Assembly (NCBI GenBank): GCA_050618055.1
Contig: JBNLVK010000278.1
Span: 9,109 to 73,108 of the forward strand
Length of the DNA stretch: 64,000 nucleotides
Reading direction: 5' to 3'
Origin: CALDCK01 sp050618055
GTDB taxonomy: Bacteria; Myxococcota_A; UBA9160; SMWR01
The notes beneath the pieces were generated by a model. The model did no database searches, was not told the DNA's origin, and saw only the letters and a list, made by a program, of their open reading frames with translations. Below are positions 18,384 to 25,301 of this stretch, piece by piece (the stretch's first letter is position 1; each line of letters begins with the position of its first letter). The translations under genes and the position numbers were made by a program.

Positions 18384-18944
18384 ATGGGAAATCGAGTGCT
18401 CATCGTCGACGACGATCCCAGCCTGTGCGCCGCCATGGCGCGCGTCGCCGGGGCATGGGGGGACGAGGTGCTGACGGCCCACTCGGTCGCGCAGGCGCTC
18501 TCGTTGCTCGAGACGAACCCGACGCTGCTGATCGTGGACGTGTGCCTGCCGGACGGCCGCGCCATGGACGTGGTCGAGGCGGCGTCGCGCCGGCGTCCGG
18601 TGCCGACCATGATCGCCATGAGCGGGGCCGCCTCGCCGGAGGAGTCGTTCGGGCTGGCCCAGGCCGGCGTGCGCGCCTTCCTCTCGAAGCCGATCGCCGT
18701 GTCCGACCTGCGCGCCAAGGTCGAGGCGGCGCTGCACCAGCCGCCGGCGCTCGAGCCGCTGGTGGTGGGATCGGTCGGCCACACCCCGCTGCGCCGCGTC
18801 CAGTCCGAAGTGCGCCGCGCCATGGTCGACCAGGCGCTGGCGCGGGCCGGCGGCAACCGGTCCGAGGCGGCGCGCCTGCTCCAGGTGACGCGGCAGGCGG
18901 TCCAGCAGATGGTCCACGAGCGCGAGGAGCAGTCCTCGGCATGA
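18384..18944 (+). CDS. Response regulator with Fis-type HTH (RegA/PrrA-like layout)
   Basis: 186 residues. The receiver domain (1-118) has acidic residues DDD at 9-11, phosphoacceptor Asp52 (LLIVDVCLPDG), Thr/Ser switch region IAMSGAA, and Lys in FLSKPIA. A linker leads to a C-terminal Fis-like HTH (AMVDQALARAGGNRSEAARLLQVTRQAVQQMVHE). This two-domain layout without an AAA+ module is that of RegA/PrrA/ActR-type regulators. AGGAGG precedes the ATG. The stop overlaps the kinase start by ATGA. Confidence 0.88.
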   Translation: MGNRVLIVDDDPSLCAAMARVAGAWGDEVLTAHSVAQALSLLETNPTLLIVDVCLPDGRAMDVVEAASRRRPVPTMIAMSGAASPEESFGLAQAGVRAFLSKPIAVSDLRAKVEAALHQPPALEPLVVGSVGHTPLRRVQSEVRRAMVDQALARAGGNRSEAARLLQVTRQAVQQMVHEREEQSSA

Positions 18945-19642
18945 AGACCGCCGCCGCCATGGCCCGGCTCGTCGAGACGACCCACGACGCCAGCAACACG
19001 CTGTCGGCGGCCATGCTGCGCGCGGACCTGCTGCGTGAGGCCGGCGCGGCGACGGCCCGCGGCGAGCGCGCGGACGTCGACGCGGGCGCCGTGGTCGAGG
19101 CGCTCCGGGAACAGCTGCTGCGCCTGCGCGCGTTGTTCGAAGAGGCGCGCGCCGTGGGCCGCGGCGGAGCCCGGACGAGCGACGAGGTCCTCGCCTGGGT
19201 GGAGCCGCGCCCGGTGGTGCTGGCGGTCCTGCGCGATCTGCGGCTGTGCTTTCCGCGGGTCGCGCTGCGCGCGGTCGGCGGCGAGGGGGGAGGGCACGTC
19301 CGCGTGTGCGGCGGCGCCACGGGGCTGGCGCGAATCATCGAGAACCTGGTGCGGAACGCCTGCCAGGGAGACGGTGTCCGGGGAGCCGGCCGGGTCGAAG
19401 TCTGCATCGAGGAAGCGCTCGCCGTGGGCTGCGTCGCGATCTCGGTGTGCGACGACGGTCCCGGCTTCTCCCCGGCCCTTCTCGCCCGCCCGGTCGAGGA
19501 CGCGTTCACCACCAAGCCCGACGGGTCGGGGTGCGGTCTGCCGGGGACGCTGCGGCGCGTGCGTGCGAGCGGCGGATCGCTGGTGCGCGACAACCGGCCC
19601 GCCGGCGGCGCCCGGGTGCGGGTGTTCCTCTCGGCCTGCTAG
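18941..19642 (+). CDS. Soluble histidine kinase-like protein
   Basis: 233 residues, translationally coupled (ATGA) to the response regulator upstream. An H-box-like segment ARLVETTHDASNTLSAAMLRADLL puts a candidate phosphorylated His at residue 15. The ATPase domain has the N-box IIENLVRNACQG, the G1 box DDGPGF and a late TKPDGSGCGLPGTLRRVRASGG. There is no membrane segment and no sensor domain, so the signal must come from the cytoplasm or a partner. It is the cognate kinase by position. Confidence 0.82.
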   Translation: MKTAAAMARLVETTHDASNTLSAAMLRADLLREAGAATARGERADVDAGAVVEALREQLLRLRALFEEARAVGRGGARTSDEVLAWVEPRPVVLAVLRDLRLCFPRVALRAVGGEGGGHVRVCGGATGLARIIENLVRNACQGDGVRGAGRVEVCIEEALAVGCVAISVCDDGPGFSPALLARPVEDAFTTKPDGSGCGLPGTLRRVRASGGSLVRDNRPAGGARVRVFLSAC

Positions 19643-20757
19643 TCGCCGCTCGACCGGAGCACCACCAGCGCCGGCCCGAAGCCGCCGTCGTCGCGTCCCA
19701 GCGGGAGCACGATGCCGTCGGCGGGCTCCGCTTCCGGCGGCGTGAGCGCGAAGCGGAAGTGGCGGGTCTCGCCGGCTCCCGCCGGCAGCCGCTTGCGGAG
19801 GGCGGGGCGCGCCAGGCGCAGGAGTCCGGCCACCAGCGTTCCCATGGTGAAGCGGGCGTTCAGCTCCACCACCGGCCGCAGCTCGGGTCCGTCGGGGCCG
19901 CGGAAGACGAAGGCGTCCACGCCGCAGGGGCCCCGGAAGCCGCGGGCGTGGGCCGCCCGCGCCACCGCGCAGGCGGCGTCGAGCACGTCGGCGTCTTCGG
20001 CGCAGCCCGACGCCACGCGCAGACGGTGGTCGAGGCGGCCGGTGTGGCCGCGGTAGACGCCGGACGCCGACACCTGCTGCACCAGGCTGCCCAGCAGGGT
20101 GAGCGTGCCGTCGCCGTCGACGAAGAGCTGTACCGAGAGGTCGCGCTCGCGCTCGAGCCAGGGTTCGAGCAGCGCGCCGCCCTGGCGCGCCAGACGCGGC
20201 AGGGCGCGACGCAGCTCGGCGAAGTCGCCGCCGCGGAGTCCGCCCACCCGGCCGCGACCGCTTGCGCCGAGGCGCGGCTTCAGGGTGAAGCGCCCGCCGG
20301 TCCAGGCCGGCCAGTCGGCGAGCCGCCGTTGCAGCGTGGCGACGAAGCCGTCGGCGTCCGCCAGCTCCTCGGGCCCGAAGGCCTGGCACAGGCCGCGCAG
20401 CGAGCGCGCCTCGTAGCCCTCGTCGCGGCACGTTTCGAGGGCGAACGCCTTGTCGTGGACCGCGCGCGCCACGTCCGGCGCGGCGCCCACCAGGGGAACG
20501 CCGTGGGCGTCGGCCAGGCGGGCGGCCTCGGCGTCGTTCCACCAGGCGTAGAGCGCCGGATCCCGGGCCAGCCAGCGGAAGGCCGCTCCCTCGGTACGGA
20601 AGCCGAAGCCGTCGCGCGCTGCCGGACCGTCGTCGCTGCGGCGCGTGTCGTTGGGGAAGAGGGCGGTGAACAGGCGCGCCACGCAGGCCACGACCGGCGG
20701 CGGAGCCCCCGAGAGCGGCTCCTCGCCGCCGACGTTCGGGTGGACCCAGCGCGTCAC
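19639..20757 (-). CDS. ATP-grasp domain protein
   Basis: 372 residues from a GTG at 20757 that overlaps the stop of the upstream DUF455 gene (GTGA). A pre-ATP-grasp region (ARDPALYAWWNDAEAARLADAHG) is followed by an ATP-grasp core: FTLKPRLGASGRGRVGG, ALLEPWLERERDLSVQLFVD, and the metal-binding end RPVVELNARFTMG. ATP-grasp enzymes ligate a carboxylate to an amine or thiol through an acyl phosphate; the substrate is not evident. It ends convergently against the kinase gene (4-bp overlap). Confidence 0.8.
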   Translation of the reverse strand: MTRWVHPNVGGEEPLSGAPPPVVACVARLFTALFPNDTRRSDDGPAARDGFGFRTEGAAFRWLARDPALYAWWNDAEAARLADAHGVPLVGAAPDVARAVHDKAFALETCRDEGYEARSLRGLCQAFGPEELADADGFVATLQRRLADWPAWTGGRFTLKPRLGASGRGRVGGLRGGDFAELRRALPRLARQGGALLEPWLERERDLSVQLFVDGDGTLTLLGSLVQQVSASGVYRGHTGRLDHRLRVASGCAEDADVLDAACAVARAAHARGFRGPCGVDAFVFRGPDGPELRPVVELNARFTMGTLVAGLLRLARPALRKRLPAGAGETRHFRFALTPPEAEPADGIVLPLGRDDGGFGPALVVLRSSGD

Positions 20758-21572
20758 CGGGCAGGCGGACGCGACCGCGCCCGGCGGACGCTCTCGATGA
20801 ACGCCTCCGAGAGTCCGGCCGCGCGCCGCGCGCCGGTGTCGAAGCGCCGGCCCTTGGCGCGGGTCGCCGCGAACGGGAAGGGCGTGCAGGCGGCGTAGGC
20901 CTGGTCGTCGCTCCAGCCGGGCTCGGACAGGGCCAGCAGCCAGTGTCGCGCCACGCGCACGTGGCGCACCTCGTCGCGGTGCACCTGCTCGCAGACCCGC
21001 GCCGACGCCTCGTCGCCCGCCTCGCGGAAGGCGTCGCGGTACAGGGCCGAGAAGTCCAGGTTCGCCTGCTCGAGGGTCAGGCCCATGGCGCACAGGAAGG
21101 CGCGCGGACCGTGGGGCGACTCCGCGATGGTGCGGGCGTGGCGCCAGAAGTAGTCGGAGCGCGGGTGGTCCGCCAGCCGGGAGCCGTGGGCGGCCAGCCG
21201 CTCCAGGTACAGGCGGCAGTGGCGCTGCTCGTCGGCCAGCACGCGCAACAGGTCGGCCCGCATGGCGGGCGGCAGCCCGGGCCAGCGCAGCAGCGCCCAG
21301 GCGAAGAGCTCCACCGCCATCAGCTCGTGGTGGGCGAAACGGGCCAGGCAGCGGGCGCGGGCGACCGGGTCGGCGAGGGCGCCCGGCTTCGGCAGCTTCT
21401 CGGCACCGGAGGACAGCGCGAGCGACGCGTCGCGCGCCGGCCGCTCCACCGCGAAGGCGGCGGCGGGCGGGTCGGGCAGGCCGGGCGGGGCCGGCGCCAG
21501 CTTCGCCGCGAGGTCGCCGCACAGCAGGATGCGCCGGCACAGCGCTCCGACGTCCGCGGGCCTCTCCTGCAT
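20754..21572 (-). CDS. DUF455 ferritin-like protein
   Basis: 272 residues from the ATG at 21572. Ferritin-like four-helix signals are FAHHELMAVELFAWALLRW, LADEQRHCRLYLERL and VHRDEVRHVRVARHWLL, providing paired Glu/His ligands for a non-haem di-iron or di-manganese centre, as in DUF455 proteins. Some are hydroxylase-like; none of the motifs fixes a reaction. It is translationally coupled to the ATP-grasp gene, so the two probably act on one metabolite or protein. Confidence 0.83.
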   Translation of the reverse strand: MQERPADVGALCRRILLCGDLAAKLAPAPPGLPDPPAAAFAVERPARDASLALSSGAEKLPKPGALADPVARARCLARFAHHELMAVELFAWALLRWPGLPPAMRADLLRVLADEQRHCRLYLERLAAHGSRLADHPRSDYFWRHARTIAESPHGPRAFLCAMGLTLEQANLDFSALYRDAFREAGDEASARVCEQVHRDEVRHVRVARHWLLALSEPGWSDDQAYAACTPFPFAATRAKGRRFDTGARRAAGLSEAFIESVRRARSRPPAR

Positions 21573-21710
21573 GCGCCGCAGGGTAGCGGAGGGGCGGGGG
21601 TCGCAGGCCACCGGCAGGCGTCCGGCAACCGCCGCGCAAGACGGGCGCAGCGGCGTTCAATTCGCCGCTCCGTCGTGCCGATCCACGAAGGGGAACGTTT
21701 CGAGGTTCGC

Positions 21711-22580
21711 ATGCGCCTAGCGATCGTCCTCCTGGCGGCCGGGGTCGGCCTGCTGGGAGGCGCTGCCAGCTCCGAGATCTACCGGTGGACCGACGCCGAA
21801 GGCCGCCTGCACTTCACCGAGCGGCTGGAGCTGGTGCCTCCGGCGCACCGCGACGCCGCGGTCGCGTCGGTGATGCGATCGACGCAGCCCGAGCCCGAGC
21901 CCGAGCCCGAAGCCGGAGGGCAGCCGGCCGCCATGGAGGCCCTGGAGTCCACCGAGCCCATCGGCCGGCGGCTCCCGACGCGCAGCGACTCGATCGTGAT
22001 CCCGTTCGTGCCCGAAGGAACCCTGATGCGCGTGGACGTGCGCATCAACGATCTGGTCACCGCCCCGTTCCTGGTGGACACCGGCGCCAGCGGCATCTCG
22101 CTGCCCAGCCACGTGGCGCACCAGCTCGGCATCCGCGTGCGTCACGACACCCCCCACGTGCGCGTGATCACCGCCAACGGCGCCGTGTCGCGGGCCGTGG
22201 TGCGCCTCGACTCGGTCGCGGTGGGCGAGGCGCGCGTCGAGGGTCTCCACGCCACGGTGAATCCGGCCATGGACATCGGCCTGCTGGGCGGAACGTTCTT
22301 CAACAACTTCATCTACCGGGTCGATCACGGCGCCCGCGTGATCACGCTGACGCCCACCGACCAGATGCGCGGCGGCATGACCGAGGAGATCTGGCGCAAG
22401 CGCTTCCGCAGCCTGATCGATCCGCTGACCACGCTGAACGACCACCTCGCGGAAGAGGTGGTGCGGCGCAAGGGCGAGCAGGCCCATCTGGAGCAGCGTC
22501 GCCGCGAGCTGGAGACGGCGCTCGAGGAGCTGGAGAACGAGGCCAACCGGCTGAACGTTCCCTACGCCTGGCGCCAGTGA
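21711..22580 (+). CDS. Secreted retropepsin-like aspartic protease with DUF4124 domain
   Basis: 289 residues. A signal peptide (1-20) is followed by a DUF4124 module (SEIYRWTDAEGRLHFTERL), a low-complexity PEPEPEPE linker, then a single-lobe retropepsin domain with the catalytic FLVDTGASGISLP (Asp123) and the flap segment. The C-terminal 60 residues are a charged coiled coil (EEVVRRKGEQAHLEQRRRELETALEELENEANRL). By family the domain dimerises to form an active aspartyl protease in the periplasm. The next gene has a similar N-terminal module and coiled coil. Confidence 0.85.
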   Translation: MRLAIVLLAAGVGLLGGAASSEIYRWTDAEGRLHFTERLELVPPAHRDAAVASVMRSTQPEPEPEPEAGGQPAAMEALESTEPIGRRLPTRSDSIVIPFVPEGTLMRVDVRINDLVTAPFLVDTGASGISLPSHVAHQLGIRVRHDTPHVRVITANGAVSRAVVRLDSVAVGEARVEGLHATVNPAMDIGLLGGTFFNNFIYRVDHGARVITLTPTDQMRGGMTEEIWRKRFRSLIDPLTTLNDHLAEEVVRRKGEQAHLEQRRRELETALEELENEANRLNVPYAWRQ

Positions 22581-22614
22581 GCCCACCAGGACGGGGAGAC
22601 GGGGAGGAAGGATC

Positions 22615-23199
22615 ATGACGTTCGCGCGATGCCGGAGGGGTCTGTTGTCGGCGCTCGGTGGAGCGGTGCTGCTGGCCGCCGTGCCGGCGGGAGCCGAGCT
22701 GCTCCGCTGCATGGGGCCCGACGGCAAGATGATCTACACGGACAAGAAGGAGGTCTGCCCGGAGGCCGAGCCCTTCGAGCCGAAGGGCGAGCTCCAGGTC
22801 GGATCCACCACCGGCGAGCGCGAGCAGCGCGAGGAGGCGGCCTCGTCGAGCCGCAGCCGGCTGGCCGAGCGCCGGCGTCGCGCCAACGAGCGCATGGCGG
22901 CGCTCGAGGCCCAGCAGGGCGAGGAGCAGCGCTGGAGGAAGAAGAAGGCGGACCTCGAGCAGGAGATCGAGAAGACCGTCGCGCGCCGCGAGTACCTGAA
23001 GAAGTTCGTCACCAACTGCAACCGCGGCGGCATCGTCTGGGCCCGGGACGAGGCGGGCATCAAGCGCAAGGTGAAGTGCAGCGACATCAAGCGGCAGTTC
23101 GCCGAGATCCAGGAGAAGGAGCAGCACGCCAACGCCCGGCTGGCCGAGCTGCCCGAAGAGTGCCGGAAGGCCGGCTGCCATCCCGGCTGGCTGCGCTGA
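22615..23199 (+). CDS. Secreted DUF4124-like coiled-coil protein
   Basis: 194 residues with a strong GGGGAGGAAGG ribosome site. A signal peptide ending AGA (about residue 26) is followed by LLRCMGPDGKMIYTDKKEVC, a DUF4124-like module with a Cys pair, and a long charged coiled coil (about 75-135). The C-terminal part has four more cysteines (NCNRGG, KCSD, ECRKAGC), probably disulphide-bonded in the periplasm. Function unknown. It is 34 bp downstream of the retropepsin gene, which shares the module. Confidence 0.78.
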   Translation: MTFARCRRGLLSALGGAVLLAAVPAGAELLRCMGPDGKMIYTDKKEVCPEAEPFEPKGELQVGSTTGEREQREEAASSSRSRLAERRRRANERMAALEAQQGEEQRWRKKKADLEQEIEKTVARREYLKKFVTNCNRGGIVWARDEAGIKRKVKCSDIKRQFAEIQEKEQHANARLAELPEECRKAGCHPGWLR

Positions 23200-23244
23200 G
23201 CCGCGCCCCGCGACCTCCGCGGACCCTCTGATAAGATCCAGCGC

Positions 23245-23853
23245 GTGACGGCGCCCGAAGGACCCGGAGGACCGGAAGAGCCCGAAGCGCCCGCGCCGGC
23301 CGAGCCGTCCGATGGGGGCGCCGCGCCGGGACCGCGCGGGATGCTCGGCGATCCGTGGGTCCGCTTCGCGCTGACCTTCGGCGCGCTGGCCGTGGTGACC
23401 GAGGTCGTCTACTACGGGCTGGCCCTGGAGAGCAGCCTGATGCAGGCCTACCTGCGGACGCTGGCGCGCATCAGCGGCTGGATCCTGGGCCTGCTGGGAC
23501 AGCCGGTGACCGTCGACGAGGCGGTCATCTCCGGCGAGCTGTTCGCCGTCGAGATCGCCCAGGGCTGCGACGCCTACCGCATCTGCGCGCTGCTCTCCGC
23601 CGCCATCCTGGCCTTCCCGGCCCGCTGGTCGACGAAGGTTTGGGGCCTGGTGCTGGGGCTCGCCTGGCTGAACTCGCTGAACTTCGTGCGCATCGTGGGC
23701 CTCTACTTCGTGGGCGGCCTGCACCGCGACCACTTCCAGCAGGCCCACGAGGTGTACTTCCCGGTGTTCCTGGTCTGCATGACGGTGCTGGCGTGGATCC
23801 TGTGGGTGCGGAGGGCGACCCGTGACTTCGATGCCGAGCCCGCCGCCGCCTAG
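23245..23853 (+). CDS. xrtH: Exosortase (XrtH-like)
   Basis: 202 residues from a GTG at 23245. After a 30-residue proline-rich cytoplasmic tail come about five membrane helices. The exosortase/archaeosortase triad is visible: Cys108 in IAQGCDAYRICALLSA, Arg149 in LNFVRIVGLYF, and His168 in AHEVYFPVF. These transpeptidases cleave C-terminal sorting signals in the inner membrane. The small size and the partner gene downstream fit exosortase H. The only target-like protein in the window is the PEP-CTERM protein at 60443, a different signal class. Confidence 0.88.
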   Translation: MTAPEGPGGPEEPEAPAPAEPSDGGAAPGPRGMLGDPWVRFALTFGALAVVTEVVYYGLALESSLMQAYLRTLARISGWILGLLGQPVTVDEAVISGELFAVEIAQGCDAYRICALLSAAILAFPARWSTKVWGLVLGLAWLNSLNFVRIVGLYFVGGLHRDHFQQAHEVYFPVFLVCMTVLAWILWVRRATRDFDAEPAAA

Positions 23854-24487
23854 CGCCGGCGGGGCGAGCGGGGAGACCAAGCCGGTCCTCGTCTTCCTGG
23901 CCCAGGCGCTGGTGGTGGCGCTGCTGCTGGGCTCCTGGCCCAGCGCCCGCGATCTCTACCCGGCGGCGTTCCGCAGCGGCATCCAGGGGGTGTTCGCGTC
24001 CGAGGCGGACGCCGCCGAGGCGGGCGTGCGCGTGCGTCCCGGCGAGGTGCGCGGCGACGAGGTGACCGACACCTTCATCGAGGGCCTGCCGGCGGGCGGC
24101 GGCGAGCCCGAGTGGCGCGTGGCGTTCAGCACGCTGCGCATCGGCTACTGGCCCTCGGCCGTCCTGCTGGCCCTGCTGCTGGTGACGCCCATGGCGGCCC
24201 GGCGCCGGGCCTGGATCGCCCTGGTGGGGGTGTTGTGGCTGTTCGTGTTCGCCGTGGTGCGCCTGCAGCTCGAGATCGTGCGCGCCGGCACCGAGCTGGC
24301 CCGGGGCGGCGCGAGCGCCGAGGCCGAGGGGTCGGTGCTCGCCCTGCGCACCGCGTCCGAGGTGCTGGGCTCGAACATCGTCGAGATCGCCGCGGTGCTG
24401 ATCGTCTGGGTGCTGCTGGCGAACCCGCACCGCGCCCTGCGCATGGGCGCCCTCGGCCGGCTGCTGGGGACGCCGCGCTCGGCCTAG
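23822..24487 (+). CDS. Exosortase H-associated membrane protein
   Basis: 221 residues from a GTG inside the exosortase gene (32-bp overlap). An N-terminal membrane helix (about 21-38) is followed by an external loop, then two helices at about 108-150 and one near 195-212. Such membrane proteins are found beside xrtH, and the overlap implies co-expression. Its biochemical role is unknown; a scaffold or periplasmic assistant for the sorting enzyme is the usual inference. Confidence 0.78.
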   Translation: MTSMPSPPPPSAGGASGETKPVLVFLAQALVVALLLGSWPSARDLYPAAFRSGIQGVFASEADAAEAGVRVRPGEVRGDEVTDTFIEGLPAGGGEPEWRVAFSTLRIGYWPSAVLLALLLVTPMAARRRAWIALVGVLWLFVFAVVRLQLEIVRAGTELARGGASAEAEGSVLALRTASEVLGSNIVEIAAVLIVWVLLANPHRALRMGALGRLLGTPRSA

Positions 24488-24508
24488 CCGGCCCGGAGGC
24501 CCCGAGGG

Positions 24509-25231
24509 TCAGCGCTGGGCGCGTCGGGTGTGCAGCGGCACGACGCCCTTCGCCGGGTCCTGCGACACCACCTCGTCGGGCTCGCTGCGCAGGCCGCTGC
24601 GCAGGAAGCGCCACAGGGTGGCGAGGCCCGGGTCGAGGCGCAGCTCCGCCTTGCGCACGCGGCGCAGGTAGCGACCCTTGCTGCGCTGGGAGAGGCCCTC
24701 GAGGAGCATGCGGGCCTCCTCGCGCTGGTCGGTGCGGCCGAGCAGCCCGGCCAGCTCGATCACGGTCTCGAAGTGCCAGGGAGCGACCGTCCGCGCGCGG
24801 CGCAGCAGGTGCACCGCCTGGGGGCGCAGGTAGGGCGTGCGGAAGTGGCGGCTGCCCTCGAGCAGGGCCTCGACGGCCTCCTGCTCGTCGCCGCGCTTGG
24901 CCAGCACCCGCGCCACCGACTGCCACGCCTCGATCTCCCGGGGCAGCGCCTGGGCGGCCTCTCGGTAGACGGCCAGCGCCTTGTCCTCGCGTCCCTCGCG
25001 CAGCGCGGCCTGGGCGGTCAGGCGGAAGCTCTGCCAGGCATCGAACTCCTGACCGGTCTCGGCCAGCAGCGGCGCGAGCTTGGCGTGCAGCTCGGCGTTG
25101 TTGCGCTCGACGGCGAGCACCCAGCGGTAGAGGGAGATGGCCCGGCGGCGCTTGCCGCGGGCGCGGGCCTGGGCGGCGGCTTCCAGCAGCCGCTGGCGGT
25201 CGTAGGCGTGGTTGGCGCGATCGAAGGGCAT
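24509..25231 (-). CDS. TPR-repeat protein
   Basis: 240 residues composed mostly of 34-residue-type helical repeats: RRRAISLYRWVLAVERNNAELHAKLAPLL, REDKALAVYREAAQALPREIEAWQSVARVL and further units to about 180. There is no signal peptide or membrane segment, so it is probably a cytoplasmic scaffold. It lies downstream of the repeat-protein/tonB genes on the same strand, with a 70-bp gap. It ends 21 bp from the convergent exosortase-partner gene. Confidence 0.78.
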   Translation of the reverse strand: MPFDRANHAYDRQRLLEAAAQARARGKRRRAISLYRWVLAVERNNAELHAKLAPLLAETGQEFDAWQSFRLTAQAALREGREDKALAVYREAAQALPREIEAWQSVARVLAKRGDEQEAVEALLEGSRHFRTPYLRPQAVHLLRRARTVAPWHFETVIELAGLLGRTDQREEARMLLEGLSQRSKGRYLRRVRKAELRLDPGLATLWRFLRSGLRSEPDEVVSQDPAKGVVPLHTRRAQR

Positions 25232-25301
25232 GGGGGGCTCCCGCGTGGTCGGGTGTCCCCTCCGATTCGGCCGGCCGGTCGCGATCAGCGCGTGACGAAG
25301 A

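Noticed and set aside
21891..21915. GAGCCC microsatellite as a phase-variable tract
   Set aside because: The unit is 6 bp, so length changes stay in frame; it only encodes a Pro-Glu linker.
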